NCBI RefSeq assembly: GCF_050624435.1
Contig: NC_134540.1
Span: 27,590,001-27,654,000, forward strand
Direction of reading: 5' to 3'
Length of the DNA stretch: 64,000 bases
Source of the DNA: Tenrec ecaudatus
Lineage: Eukaryota > Chordata > Mammalia > Afrosoricida > Tenrecidae
A program made the position numbers and the translations under genes. The number at the start of each line of letters is the position of its first letter. Position 1 is the stretch's first letter. The notes under the pieces were generated by a model that saw only the letters and a list, made by a program, of their open reading frames with translations, did not search any database and was not told the DNA's origin. This document shows, piece by piece, positions 48,784 through 60,228 of the stretch.

Positions 48784-49298
48784 TGTGACAGTTACATAAT
48801 TCTCTCTCAAGTTGAGCCACGGGGCGGATTCTAGCCTGTCCACCAGGTCATAGCCAATGATACCTCTGTGTGGGCATGGCCTTCTCCTGAAGATTCTGGG
48901 AACTCTTGTCTTCCTCCCTGGAGGCAGGACACACACTCTCCTGCTACATTCCTGTTGACAAGCTACATGGAGCGATGCTGATGCCAGCTAGTGCCCTGGA
49001 TCTGGAGAAGCCATGTGGAGACCCACGCCAGTGCTGAGATGCTTCAACTGCCACTAGAACCACAATACTTTGCCTCCACTGGTCTGTGATCATCCTGCAT
49101 TTGGCATCATGACATGTGTTGTGTGAGTCAAAAATGGGATTTATACACTGGTATCAGACATATGGGAAGATATTGGACTTTTGGGCTTGATATGGACTGG
49201 GTTGGGATGTTTTCTTAATGCACAATTACTCTTTGATATAAAACTCTGTCTTACACACACATGAGTGTCCCTGGGTCTGGTCAAACCAGAAGAACACA
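48784..49298 (+). mobile_element. Solo LTR (family 1) inserted in RTE
   Basis: 515 bp, starting tgtgacagttacataattct and ending agaagaacaca (TG...CA). Blocks 'gctacatggagcgatgctga', 'gctgagatgcttcaactgcc', 'tatcagacatatgggaag', 'gcacaattactctttgatat aaaact' align with the inverted copy at 11214-11744. The host RTE continues across it: left ...ataaccttg, right attgcagaaagtgagg. The five bases duplicated are ccttg (48779-48783) and actcg (49299-49303), a decayed 5-bp TSD as expected for ERVL. Confidence 0.82.
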
Positions 49299-49303
49299 AC
49301 TCG

Positions 49304-49985
49304 ATTGCAGAAAGTGAGGAGGACTTTTAGATCCCTGATTAACATCAGGATTGCAGCTTCCAGCATAGATCACAACTCTATGTAAAGAAGACCAAAAATC
49401 ATCACAACTCCACAATAGGTAATATCATGATAAACAATGAAATGATTGACGTTGTCAGAGATTTTGTCTTGGTTGGATCCACAATCAATACCACACAAGA
49501 TTTCTTTAAAGTTTTGAGGAAAGCAAGGACATTAATTTAAGGAGTAAGTTGCACCTGACACAAACCATGATATTTTCAATTGCCTTATATTTGAAAGCCA
49601 GAAAACAAATAAGGAAGGCAGAAGGAAAATTGATGTATTTAAATGATGGCATTGAGGAAACATAGTGAAAGTACCATGGGCTGCCAAAAGGACTAACAGA
49701 TCTGACAACTACAGTCAGAATGCTCCTTAGAGGCAAGGATGACTTGTCTTTATCTCACATCTTTTGGACAAATTATTAGGAGAGGCCAGTCGCTGAAGAT
49801 GGAAACCATGCTTGGTTGGGTAGAGGGGAGTGTAAAAGAGGAAGGCTCTGTACAAACGGTTACAGCCATGGCTCAAACTTGAGGATAATGGCACCGTGGC
49901 TCAGGACCAGGCTGCGTTGCACTCTGCTGTGCACAGGATCGCTATCAGTGAGAAAGGACTGGGGGCTCCTAACAATATCATGCCA
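49304..49985 (+). pseudogene. RTE/BovB-type LINE, carboxy-terminal half and 3' end
   Basis: Continues the YADD exon-like block: attgcagaaagtgaggagga, 'catagatcacaactctatgt', 'gttgtcagagattttgtctt', 'ggttggatccacaatcaata', 'gtaccatgggctgccaaaag', 'atgctccttagaggcaagga', 'ggagaggccagtcgctgaag', and 3' UTR ending near 'gggggctcctaacaatatc'. Confidence 0.82.
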
Positions 49986-51369
49986 CAATTAAACAATTCA
50001 ATGCAGAATGCTAATGTGCATAAAGGAATATTGCATGCATTTAGAGATTCTCAGCCATAAAAAGAGCACTTCTTTGCCTCGTGTTAAAAATATGATCAGA
50101 AGGAGAGTGTATGATTTTATATATATATATGTATTTGGTTCCTAATAATTTAGTATTCAAATGTTATGGAAAATACTTTTATGTATTGCCTTCAGTGAAT
50201 TTAATGCCTTCGATGTAATTTTCCTTACTATGAAGGATGCGGCCATCTGTGCTATGGATTAGCTGAATGATGGATTAAAATACAATAAGAAGAATTTTCT
50301 CAATCCTGAAAGTACTGGTGGTATGACTCATGCTGTGGGAAGGTACTTAACAAAACATTTGTTTAACTGCATAATCTAGCTCACACAGAGAAGCAAAGAT
50401 TGTCTAGTGCAAGAACTGCTTCTGTGTTCCTGATTAATGAGATTGTTACATTGAGGAAAGTACCAGGCTTCACTAGAGGTGCACATATGCTAGTTGCTGA
50501 TAAGACGCTCTTAGAGTTGTGTTATTTTCATTCCATCGGTCTTGTATAGATGTATTTTCTTATTTCTCACAAACTCCTACTTCTTTATTATTCTGTGTGT
50601 CATTGTGCAAAAAATTTTCAGAAAGCCCAAATTTACTAATTTTCTAGACCTTGTTAGTATTTATAGGATTACAAGGGAGAAAGTGGAGGCTTTGCAATCC
50701 TTAGAGAATTTCAGTGTGGGAACCCCCAGGGACAACGCTTGTGTAGCCTATTGGGTCACTATGACAGAACAGACTTGATTGCAGTGACTTTTGTTTATTT
50801 ACTCATCAAATACATCTCTACCAGTAGATAAAATCAAAAGACCCTTGAATTCCTCCCAGCATGTATACCTTTTCATTTGTATATATGTATGTATTTATTT
50901 TTTGTGCATAAAATACATTGTATCAAGGTCAGAGATGGTTATTTTTATCTTTGCATTTCTATCTCTCAATGATTGTTGGTAAATACTATGCACTAGGAAT
51001 TTGATTAAGCATTTAAAAATCAAATTTCTTTAAAAATTATCCTGGCTTCATTGATATCTGGTTCATGAGCTTATACCATACAAGTTTATTCTAAGGAATG
51101 TCTAACATGGGTAATTTAAATATACTCTTAATTGGATTTTTTTTCCAGTGAGGACAATTTCTTGAGGTAGTTATAAAATTCCAGAGATAATCAAGATCTA
51201 AATCCACACGCCAAGTTTATAAATTTAATGCATTATCCCCCTCAGGGTGTATGGAACATATGTGAATTAACATAATATTCTTACTTTCTTTAGATTGTAA
51301 GTAGACCCCAGCTCCACATAGCAACATCTAGACAATATTCTGAATATGCAGTTACAGCCAAACTCGAAA
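49986..51369. other. Unassigned sequence
   Basis: AT-rich with a short (AT)n at about 50118-50132; the 78-codon frame at 50542-50778 shows no similarity. Confidence 0.35.
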
Positions 51370-51505
51370 CTCTGAGTTCCCTGCCGTCAAGTTAGCTCTG
51401 ACTCCTTGCAACCTGATTGGACAGGGTAGACTACCTGAGGGGATAACTCTTCAAAGGAGTACAAACCCTCATCTTTCCCCTGCACAGAAGGCAGTTAGTA
51501 GTCCA
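51370..51505 (-). mobile_element. AfroSINE-type SINE, inverted
   Basis: Tail 'ccgtcaagttagctctgact', 'ccttgcaacctgattggaca', body 'gggtagactacctgagggga', head side 'gcagttagtagtccaacc'. Confidence 0.55.
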
Positions 51506-51644
51506 ACCAAAATCACACCATAATAGCAGAAAGAAGTATTTACTTCCAAAAGTATTCAGGCTCCTTTGTCCTAAATTCTGTACTGAAATCCTGATGTGAG
51601 AGTTATTTATTACCCTAAATCAAGAATGCGAAACATTGATGAGT

Positions 51645-51850
51645 ACAAGACGATTCTTATTCTGGGTTCGGCCACGGTGCTTTGTATTCAGGAAGGAATC
51701 CATTCTCCACGTGCTCGCCCTCTGCAGGGAGCCAAGGAATCATTGCGCGTTGTTTCTCCGTCTCGAATGAAATGCTGCCTGCGCAGTCTTACACACATCG
51801 AAGAGGAAGAATGAGTGTGTTTGCAACTACATAGTTCTTGCCGACTCGAA
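51645..51850. other. CpG-rich patch
   Basis: Thirteen CpG dinucleotides in about 205 bp, including two in gcgcgt at 51745-51750, in a window where CpG is very scarce. Not attributable to a recognised repeat. A 72-codon frame (51596-51814) crosses it without recognisable similarity. Confidence 0.5.
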
Positions 51851-52219
51851 GTCATAATTAGGGAAGCTTAAAGCCTGCATGTTTGCCTTGAGTCCCATCA
51901 ACGAGCCCAACAGAAATCTGTCAGCTTACACTCAATGGGACAAGATAAGACAAAAGCCACCTCTTGGAATTCTATACGTAGGAGATGAAGACACTTGGTT
52001 GCAAACATCAATTGCATTTCCAAAATGAAGGACTACCAGGGAGCAGTTCAAAGACATGCAGAGCATACTGAACATATCAGTACCTTAGCAGCCGGCTTTC
52101 CTAGAAGGAAGCTCCAATATCGATGTTTCAGAGCATGCTGCCCCCTCAGTTCCAAAGGTGGAACTGCAAGTCTGGCGGGCTTGTCCACTGGGGTCTCTGT
52201 CTAACTTGGAAAGGGGAGC

Positions 52220-52541
52220 TTTTTTTTTTTTTTTTTTTTTTCAGTCAGACGGAAAGATGTGACCACCCCAGGGCCAAGAATGTGGGACTGCACTCCCAGT
52301 GGTCTTTAAAGGTAGGGTTGATGTCTCAGCAGAGATTCTGATCAGAATCCAGAGAGCACGGCCAATGCCCGAATCTAGCATGAAACTGTCCTCGCGCTGT
52401 ACTTGGAAAAAAGAGGTTTGATTCCAAGGCTTGAGAGTTTTGCCGGATTTGATCTTGCTTGGTATCCCTGCATGTTTTTCTGTCTTGCTTCTCTCTCCCA
52501 TTTGGATTAGAAATGGGCACTGTGTGTATTTCCTCACTGTA
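52220..52541 (-). mobile_element. Poly(A)-tailed retrocopy of unknown origin
   Basis: A run of 22 T at 52220-52241 is, on the minus strand, a poly(A) tail directly following about 300 bp of non-A-rich sequence. A minus frame of 98 codons (52241-52537) reads without a stop to the tail but resembles no protein I know. Its left (5') edge meets the inverted LTR at 52545-52970. It may be a processed transcript or the end of an unrecognised retroelement. Confidence 0.45.
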
Positions 52542-52544
52542 CTT

Positions 52545-52970
52545 TTGAAGCAGATACATGTTTTATACCGAGAAGTAATTTTACATCAAGAAAGCAGCAA
52601 ACCAGTTCAACTCGAATCCAGAGCCCTCTTTAGATTCACAGAGCTGCATAAATTCAGGCCTGTGCGTAACACAGAAAGGTGAAATGGGAAACAGAGCGTT
52701 CATAGGCCAGTGGGTGCCGAGTACTATGGAACCAAAGTCTATGGATCAGGCCAGGGTGTCAATAGATCTTGGGGGTCTCCTAGTGCCAGTGATCCGCATG
52801 GGATCTCCCCTGGAGCCAGACACAGAATCCCAGGAAGCATGGCATGTTAAGATTCCGAATCACCAACTCTCTCACTGCCTCCCCAAGGAGGCAACGCCAG
52901 GCGACCATCTGACTGACAAGGTGGACTCCACCCCCACACTTTCATAAGGGATCAACTTGGCAGATGGTCT
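52545..52970 (-). mobile_element. Solo LTR (family 2), inverted
   Basis: The reverse complement carries ggtggagtccaccttgtcag, 'gttgcctccttggggagg', 'gggattctgtgtctggctcc', 'cccactggcctatgaacg', and 'gatgtaaaattacttctcgg tataaaa', matching 9450-9905 in order. Confidence 0.6.
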
Positions 52971-52974
52971 GAGT

Positions 52975-53130
52975 GCCACAGCTGCTCAATGACAGATTGG
53001 TAGTTCGAAACCACCATTTCTCTGAAAAATAACTAGTAATCTACTCCCTGAAAGCGACACAGTCTACAAAACCCACTGGGCAGTTATCCTCTGTCAAATA
53101 GAGTCACTCTGCCTTCGTCAGCAGCATTCG
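52975..53130 (+). mobile_element. AfroSINE-type SINE
   Basis: 'cagctgctcaatgacagatt', 'ggtagttcgaaaccaccatt', 'ctactccctgaaagcgacac', 'agtctacaaaacccactggg cagtt' and tail 'tcaaatagagtcactctgcc'. Confidence 0.65.
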
Positions 53131-53240
53131 TGACCATACCTACTATACGGTCTTCGTTGCCCTTCTAACCGAACTTTGGGAAGTTCTGTCTCACTCATAT
53201 CTATCCCTGGATAAAAGGCCTAGAAATCTGCTTTCTTTCT

Positions 53241-54330
53241 ATTTATTCAATCTTTTATTAATTGGGAGTTAATACATATATCATATCATTCTCTATTTCA
53301 ATCATGTCAAAGTGTATTGTACAATTTCTACCACAATTAGTTTCCAAACATTCCTTTTCTTCTTAGACACCTTAACATCATCTCCCTTTTATTCCGTCCC
53401 CCTCTCCCCACCATTGTACCCTACCCCCAAAACCCTTATTCTACTTGCTGTCCATATAGATTCACCAATCATGGGTTTCATATACCAAAAATCTCAGAAA
53501 ACATATAACACAACTTCAAGAGGGTGACCCCAATGACATAACACGACTGAAATAAACCCTAATATGAACAAACAAAACAAAACATAAAGAAATAAATGTA
53601 AACCAGCTCAGGTCCAGCAGGAGGAGGATGGCCGGGGTGGAGAGAGGTGTCAATCCACAGTGTTTTAAGATTTCAAGTCAGATTTATTCTTTTGATCTTC
53701 TAGACTCATCTCTCTCATGCATTCTGTTTTGTAACCACTTTCTTGTGTCTCTGAATTATGGATAGAGGGAAATTACTAGAGTATTATTTCCTATGTGGAT
53801 CCCACAAATATATCTTGAGCTGTCCATGGTTATCCATAGTCTTTTGCAAACTGGATTCTCACAATTTGGACTCTGATACTAATCCTTCATTCAATGGTGG
53901 GTTATATGATTTATAAACCTACGATGACTCATGATGGCATGCTTCTTCCATGTGGATTTAGTTGACATCTCACTTAGATAGCTGTTTGTTTGCAGACAAG
54001 CCTTTAACACCCCATATGATATTTAATCTGATAACCAGGAACCATCTCTTTCATCACCACATTTTTCTATAACACCCACATCTTCGATGTTCCTTTCCTG
54101 AGGGTGAGTATCCAGCAGGGCCATCGTGTAAGAACTCATGGTTCTTAAATTGGAGCTAGGATTTAGTACAGGCCCCAAACACATTCCTGAATCTATGCTT
54201 TCCTGTGTTCATTTTGTTTATAATCTGCCTTTCGCACCCTTTCCAAACCTCCACGTTAATTTATTGTAGGGTGTCTTATAGAACCTCCCCCTGGGCATGA
54301 TGATCTTCCATTAATATCATCTCTGATTAG
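53241..54330 (-). mobile_element. L1-type LINE 3' end, second subfamily, inverted
   Basis: Inverted terminus 'tttattaattgggagttaat', then 'gtattgtacaatttctacca', a pyrimidine-rich tract at 53380-53430 (the G-rich tract of the sense strand), 'catgggtttcatatacca', 'cagctcaggtccagcagg' and 'ggcatgcttcttccatgtgg'. The part 53930-54060 aligns (inverted) with 3480-3600 of the first subfamily: 'acaagcctttaacaccccat', 'aaccaggaaccatctctttc' against 'ttcaagcctttaagacccag', 'agccaggcaccatcagcttt'. So the two 3' UTR types are related. Confidence 0.7.
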
Positions 54331-54399
54331 GGCTCTGGTACTAAAATTTTAAAGCCCTGCGGCAAGAGACCAATGTAGGCCAATTTCATATCATGATAC

Positions 54400-54845
54400 C
54401 TGAACTATTGGCTTGGACAGAATCTGCTTTTGTAAAGACAACTGCTCAGGGAACCCTGCAGATGAAGTCATATCAGTGACAATTAAGCACACCCACAACA
54501 AATAACTACCTATGACACAGGTTGCCTTGAATTGGCATGGACTCAATGGCAGTGAGGGATAACTCCTTAGAAGCAAGGGCGATGAGACTTCAGCTGATGT
54601 GCTTTGGACCAGTCCCTAAAAATAGAACACATGATTGATAAAGAACAAACACATTGAAAACTAGGACAAAGGGGAAGACCCTTGACAAGAAGGATTGACA
54701 AAGTGGCCACAATTATGGGCTCAAACATCAAAACCATTGTAAGCCTGGTACACAGTCACAGGACTTTGAGCGGAGTTTGATTCCATTGTGCATAGGGTCG
54801 CTATAAGTCTGAATCAACTCAATTGCACCTAAGAATAATAACGAC
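54400..54845 (+). pseudogene. SINE fragment plus RTE/BovB 3' end
   Basis: 54525-54560 looks like an AfroSINE tail (gccttgaattggcatggact, caatggcagtgag). From 54560 the RTE 3' end follows: 'tccttagaagcaagggcgat', 'atgtgctttggaccagtccc', 'gacaaagtggccacaattat', 'ggactttgagcggagtttg', 'catagggtcgctataagtct gaatcaactcaattgcacct'. The tail with gtcgctataagtctgaatca is the RTE/AfroSINE shared 3' motif, well kept here. Confidence 0.7.
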
Positions 54846-57800
54846 ATATTAGCCTGAATTCTGTCATGTATTTGACCATTGTTTTGGCACTTCCATGTGT
54901 TCGAGTGTTTCATGACTTCCACATCCCAGAGGAACCAGATATGGGTATGCCTATGAATTTTGTCTCACTACTGTTAAGAAAAGTAATCCTTGGTTGCATA
55001 AAAGTTCGCATAGAATTAATGCTATTCAAAAAATTAGAGGTTGGAACAGACCCAGCAGCTAAAGACGGCACCTGAGCTACTATATTAAACATGAAACTCT
55101 CTGAAACCGCTTTACTCTGAGGCCATGAGTGCAAAAGTCCTTGGAAACAACTAAACACAACACCAAGGGACTCTAGCCTTGGAGCGTGTTCCACCAATCA
55201 GCTGCACCTTTCCAGGTATATAAGAAATTAGTCCCAAAAAGGAGCTTGTGTAAACTTTTGCCTGTTTGTCTTTTCAGAAGTAATGGTAAACTAGAGATTG
55301 GATTTTCTCTGCCAAATCATAGGTAGTCCATAGTAGCATTCAAGTTCATGGGTGGCAGTTGGCTCTTTTCTTGTTTGACAAGTTTTGTGTTTGTTTGTTT
55401 GCCTGGAGTCACTGAGGAAACATTGGTTCAAATGTTTTCCAACCTTTCTAAGACAGCCTTTTTAGTAAATCACTTTTCTATTGCAGTAGGTATTTGTTAC
55501 ATGGAACCAGGAACTTCTCTTATTTTTTTCCATTTGTATTTTATGATAAACTACAGTTCATAGTCTAACATAGATAAAATACAATGTAGCATGCATTTTT
55601 ATTCATGGGTGCTCAAATCAATTAAGTACAACAAGCTTTACCATTGAGATTCATCAGCTAGATCAGAATGCACAGTGCTAACCTTCCATGTACCTAGACT
55701 TACCGCCATTTCTTGTATTTTCCTTCTGTCCATGGATTACTGGTGATAGGCATTGTGACAATGGAAAGAACATATATATCCATATTTGTGTAAGAGACAT
55801 AATAAAATGATAGATTCATTTATACAAATGAGCCAAGTGTTTGTATGTTTCCATTCTTTAAGAGTGCAACTGAATTATATATGTAATTGTATCTAACCTA
55901 AATTTATATAAAGTGTTATATAGAAATATATATAACCTTTAACAAAATATAAGCTAAACTGAGATTAGGTTGGAACACCGTGATGTAAATATGTCAAATA
56001 GAAACTTTACTTTTTTTAGAAGCTTTTGTTAAAGATGCCCCATCTTTGGTTCCTTGTTGGCCACATTTCCTTAGGCATTGTCCCAGAGGAAAACCTTTCT
56101 ACTCATATGTGTTGATTTTTGAGATTGATATTTGGTAAGGCATAAGATTTGTAGATATTATCATCATTTGTATTTTGCAGGACTTCGCTGCACATCTTTG
56201 TTTTGGTAAAACAAAAACGACAGTGGTACCCCTCTTCCCTCTTCAGGTTTATATCACAGACACATAGACGGAGTGGAGCCACTGGAGCGAAGCAGAGGCA
56301 GACCCAACTTAAAGAACCAAGACCCATAATGAAAGGCTTGTTATTCTGAGCCATTATGATTTGCTGTGGCTTTGTTGTTATAATTATACACTTTGACTGA
56401 TATCAGGGGTGCTAACATTGCACTCTTGATACACAATTTGAGAGATTTAATGCCAATTCCAGTAGGGGGTTATTTACCTATTTAAACAAAGTCTGTACAA
56501 TTGTAGTGTTCCATTATGCAATATGAGAAAGGTGATTGAACTTTGTCTTTCTAAAAGCTTTGGAACAAGTGACTTTTAACAAGCTTCATAATGAAATGGT
56601 GGCATTTGCTGCAAACTGAGATCATAAGAGAATGGCTGATGGAAATAAAATATTAATATGCAGGTTATGTTAGATGCTGCTGCAGAGTTTCAAAAAATGA
56701 ACAGCAATCAGATGAGCATGTCATATAATACACAGCCAGCAGAGAGCCAATTATGTAAATGAATGCCCAAGGTTAGCATGATACAATACTTTTTAATTTG
56801 ACAAATATTAAAATCAACTTGTTCTTAATATAATGGCTGTGACAACAGTTAAAGAGCACCAAATGTTTTTGTAATCCCCTGTCAAATTAAAAATCCTGTT
56901 GTGAGTGACCTGCTTCCCTCGGTCGTAAGTAGTTGAAAGGCACACAATGTGCAATATTTCTGTGGTTTCAGAAACATTAGACTAAACTACTTCAGGGATG
57001 AAAGTCATAATAACCAGTGTGCACCTATTGCTACTCAAGAAGAGTACATCCCCATGCACTGTGAGTGCTACAGCATGCTCCTGAAATAACACAGACTCCT
57101 TGGTTTCATAGGCTTCAATTGGATTGAAGAGATAAAATGCACACCCGTTTTTTAATCATGCAATATTTATTTACGACTCCATAATCAAAATGTACAACAG
57201 TATCTGTGTGTCCTTTACCTTCCTGTTTCCAAGTACACAGACCTAATGACTACACTTTCCTTTATCTTGATTTCAGTATGAATGAGGACACAAAATTGAA
57301 TAACCATTTAATTTTTTAATAAAAAATGTTTATAACACATATTCATACATGTGAATATGAAAATAAATAATGTAATAGAAGAGACAAAAATCACAATTTT
57401 CTTCACAAAAATAATATATTTGTATAAGCATGGGATTATTTTATTTTGTTTAACTTTTTAAGGTAACCAAAAATTCAGGAATGAAGTTTTATTCCTAATT
57501 TATTTTTAACATTAAGATATTATATTTGACAATGTATTCCCATATAAAACTACAAACCTAAAGTCCTCGTAGGGTATTGATTATCTGCAAAGAAGACAAG
57601 ACAAAATAATTTTCACCTTGACAGGTTTCTTTCTAACAGGTGGCAGAGTCTGTTTGTACATGTTAGACTGTAATTTTCACCAAAAAGAAAAACAACAGGA
57701 AAAGGAGCTGATTGGTGAGAAGAATAAATTTGCCTTATTATTAAAGTGTTTTAAAAAACTGTTTAATTAATAATAAAAATAAATAGTACCTTAAATTGAC

Positions 57801-58809
57801 ACAGTGATTTCATAATTTGAATACAATGATAACAGAAATAGTAGTTATTTCAGATATCTTGTTCTAATTGTGAAAAATGATCAGCTATTTATCAGTGATT
57901 TCTGTTTTTGAACAGATTTCTTGAGATTATAAAGTTATTATATCCTATTTAATAAAAATAATCTAAAATTAAAAATACAAAATCAAATACCAATTCTAAT
58001 ATGATTTCATATATTGAAGACACCTATTTTTTTTCTTCTTAAGCATATTAAAAACCCATCCCCATATCTATATAAAAATTGATAAAGTCATGGAATAAAT
58101 TATTAAATACTTCTCTTTCAAAGGAAGATAATAAAACATACAAAATAGCACTATAAACACTTGACTTTCTGTCTTAAAAGAGTACACTCACTTACTATTT
58201 AAAAATAATGCACTGATATATTCCACCCACATTTAGTTTTTAGGATTTCCTTATTATAAGCACTTTATGACATCAAAAGTGTTAAGAGAAAATGAATTAA
58301 TTCCCATAAATTTATTTCATCATTAAAATATACAATTTCTTTTTCAAAGATAATATGTCATACATTTTAATACCCTACATAAAAATAAATGAAACATTAA
58401 GCCTATTTTTTTCTAACAGTAGACATGTTAATGAAAATAGATTATCTCAATTAATATTGTTCATTAGAATAGTGAATTCCGCACACACACACATTCTGTT
58501 TAAAATCACAAATAAATCCATTGTGACCAATATTCTACTTTGGTTTTTTTATTCAATATGAATAGCGTGATTTCTATTTGAGACCTACAAGTATTTAGAA
58601 GAAACAGTGATTTTTACTGTTGCAATGAACATCTAGATGATAACGTGAATTTAAGTAAGTACAGCATATATATTTGACTTTAGCTATATTTGTGTGATAA
58701 ATCATGGTTATAGTGGTATTTTATTATACTTGCATCTATTACTTAAATATAAAAAATAAATCACTAATAAATAATGAAACCGCTTCTATAATTTTGTCCA
58801 ATAATTTTA
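54846..58809. other. Unassigned, repeat-poor stretch with candidate conserved block
   Basis: Nearly 4 kb without recognised transposons. 56400-57130 is compositionally complex and non-repetitive and is discussed as a candidate conserved non-coding element. The remaining parts, especially 57140-58800, are AT-rich and featureless; open frames up to 95 codons show no similarity. Confidence 0.4.
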
Positions 58810-59435
58810 CATAATAGTCAAAAAAGGAAAAACATGCTCAGGATATCTTAAACTGAAAGAGCTCAAGAAAATATTCAAACCTTGAGATGCAATATTAAAA
58901 GGTCCTATTGCCAAAATATTGAACAATGCAGAAATTATAAAAGAGTAGAAAGAATATACAAAGGATATTGTGTGAAAGAGAACTCGTATACATTCAACCA
59001 TTTCAAAAGGTAGCATATCAGCAGGAGACAATAGTAATGAAGAAAGCAGCTCAAGCTGAACTGAAAGCATTAGCCTAAAGCAAGGTTCTAGAAACCGATA
59101 GAATACCATGAAATGCTTCAAAAAGGTGATGAATCACTAGGAGCCACTTACTCAGCCTGGCCAGAAAATTTGGAAGACAGCTACTTAGCCAACTGACTGG
59201 AAGAGATCCATCTTTGTACACATTCAAATGAATGGCGCCTCAACCGAAAGAGAAAACCATAGAACATTATAAGTAACATCACATACAAATACAATTTGCT
59301 GAAAATCATAAAGCCACAATTGTAACAGCACACATTGACAGGGGTTCGAGCCCTATTCAGAAGACTACTTGGAACAGAGGATATCTCTGCTGATACTATG
59401 TGGATCTTGACTAAACACAGAGAATACCAGAAAAG
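58810..59435 (+). pseudogene. RTE/BovB-type LINE, outer element, left piece
   Basis: Linker and RT amino-terminal part: 'gcaatattaaaaggtcctat', 'caaccatttcaaaaggtagc', 'gaaagcagctcaagctgaac', then aatttggaagacagctactt, 'ccaactgactggaagagatc', 'attcaaatgaatggcgcct', 'ggggttcgagccctattcag' ('QAGFR'-region) and 'ccagaaaagtgttt'. It is interrupted at about 59436 by an inverted RTE 3' end and resumes at about 60110. Confidence 0.8.
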
Positions 59436-60110
59436 TGTTTGTTGTTATTGTCAGATGCCATTCAATGGTTCTAACTTTGTGCTCAGTAGAAATAAACACT
59501 GCACTGTCCTGTGACAGCCTTTCAATTGTTGCTATGGCGCAATATCAGTCCGTCTCCTTGAGGAACTTCTGCTTTTCTTCTGCCTCTCTACATTACCAAA
59601 CATGGCATCCTTTGCCAGGGGCAGTCTCTCCTGACAATGTGTACAAATTGTTTATGATGCAGTCTCACCATCCGGGCCTCTAAGGAACACTCTGGTCTCA
59701 CTTATTCTAAGATAGATTTGTTTTCCCTTTTAGCAGTCCATGGAATTTTCAGTATTTTTCTCCAGTACCACAATTCATATGTATGAAATATTTGGTCTTC
59801 CTTATTCAATGACCAACTCTCACTTGCATATGATGCAACAGGAAATGCCATGGCATGGGTCAGGAACACCTTAGTCCTCAATGTAACATCCTTACTTCTC
59901 AATTCTCTAAAGAGGTTTTGATCAACATATTTACCTTATACAATGTGTCTTTTGATTTCTTGATTGCTGCTTCCAAGAACATTGACTGTGGATCCAAGCC
60001 AGCCAAAATCCTTGACAATTTCAAACTTTTGTCCATTTATCATGATGTTGCTTATTGGCGTCATTGTGTTATATTTGATTATGCTAAGGTACAATCAATA
60101 AAAGTATGCA
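59436..60110 (-). pseudogene. RTE/BovB-type LINE 3' end nested in another RTE, inverted
   Basis: Begins with the inverted RTE terminus gttgttattgtcagatgcca, 'ttcaatggttctaactttgt'. The minus frame 59702-59902 keeps 66 codons uninterrupted with 'DVTLRTKVFLTHAMAFPVA', 'ESWSLNKEDQ', 'ELWYWRKILKIPWTAKR' and 'SILE', the conserved carboxy-terminal block of BovB/RTE polyproteins. Further in are 'GSTVNVLGSSNQEIKR'-region sequence and the RT-distal part ending near 'aagtatgcag' (60110). It is the best-preserved protein stretch in the window. Confidence 0.88.
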
Positions 60111-60228
60111 GAAGCATTCATGTGTTGATCATAACAAAGTATTGATAATCTTAGAAGAGTGGGAAATCTAGAAAATTTTATTGTGCTTAAGCAGATCTGG
60201 TAGATGGATTAAGAAGTAGTTGTACAAC
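60110..60228 (+). pseudogene. RTE/BovB outer element, middle piece
   Basis: gcattcatgtgttgatcata, 'acaaagtattgataatctta', i.e. the 'AFDCVDHNKLW' region, then 'ggattaagaagtagttgtac', the 'EATVRTG' side. Interrupted at 60229 by the composite L1-tailed element. Confidence 0.8.

Noticed and set aside
54866..55197. Overlapping frames of 69 (plus) and 95 (minus) codons, possible processed pseudogene
   Set aside because: Neither peptide resembles a known family and there is no A-tail or TSD seen; left as unassigned.
59702..59902. Uninterrupted 66-codon frame with conserved residues, possible domesticated gene
   Set aside because: It is a plain RTE carboxy-terminal fragment within a 3'-end copy that has no upstream coding part; short open stretches persist by chance in younger copies.
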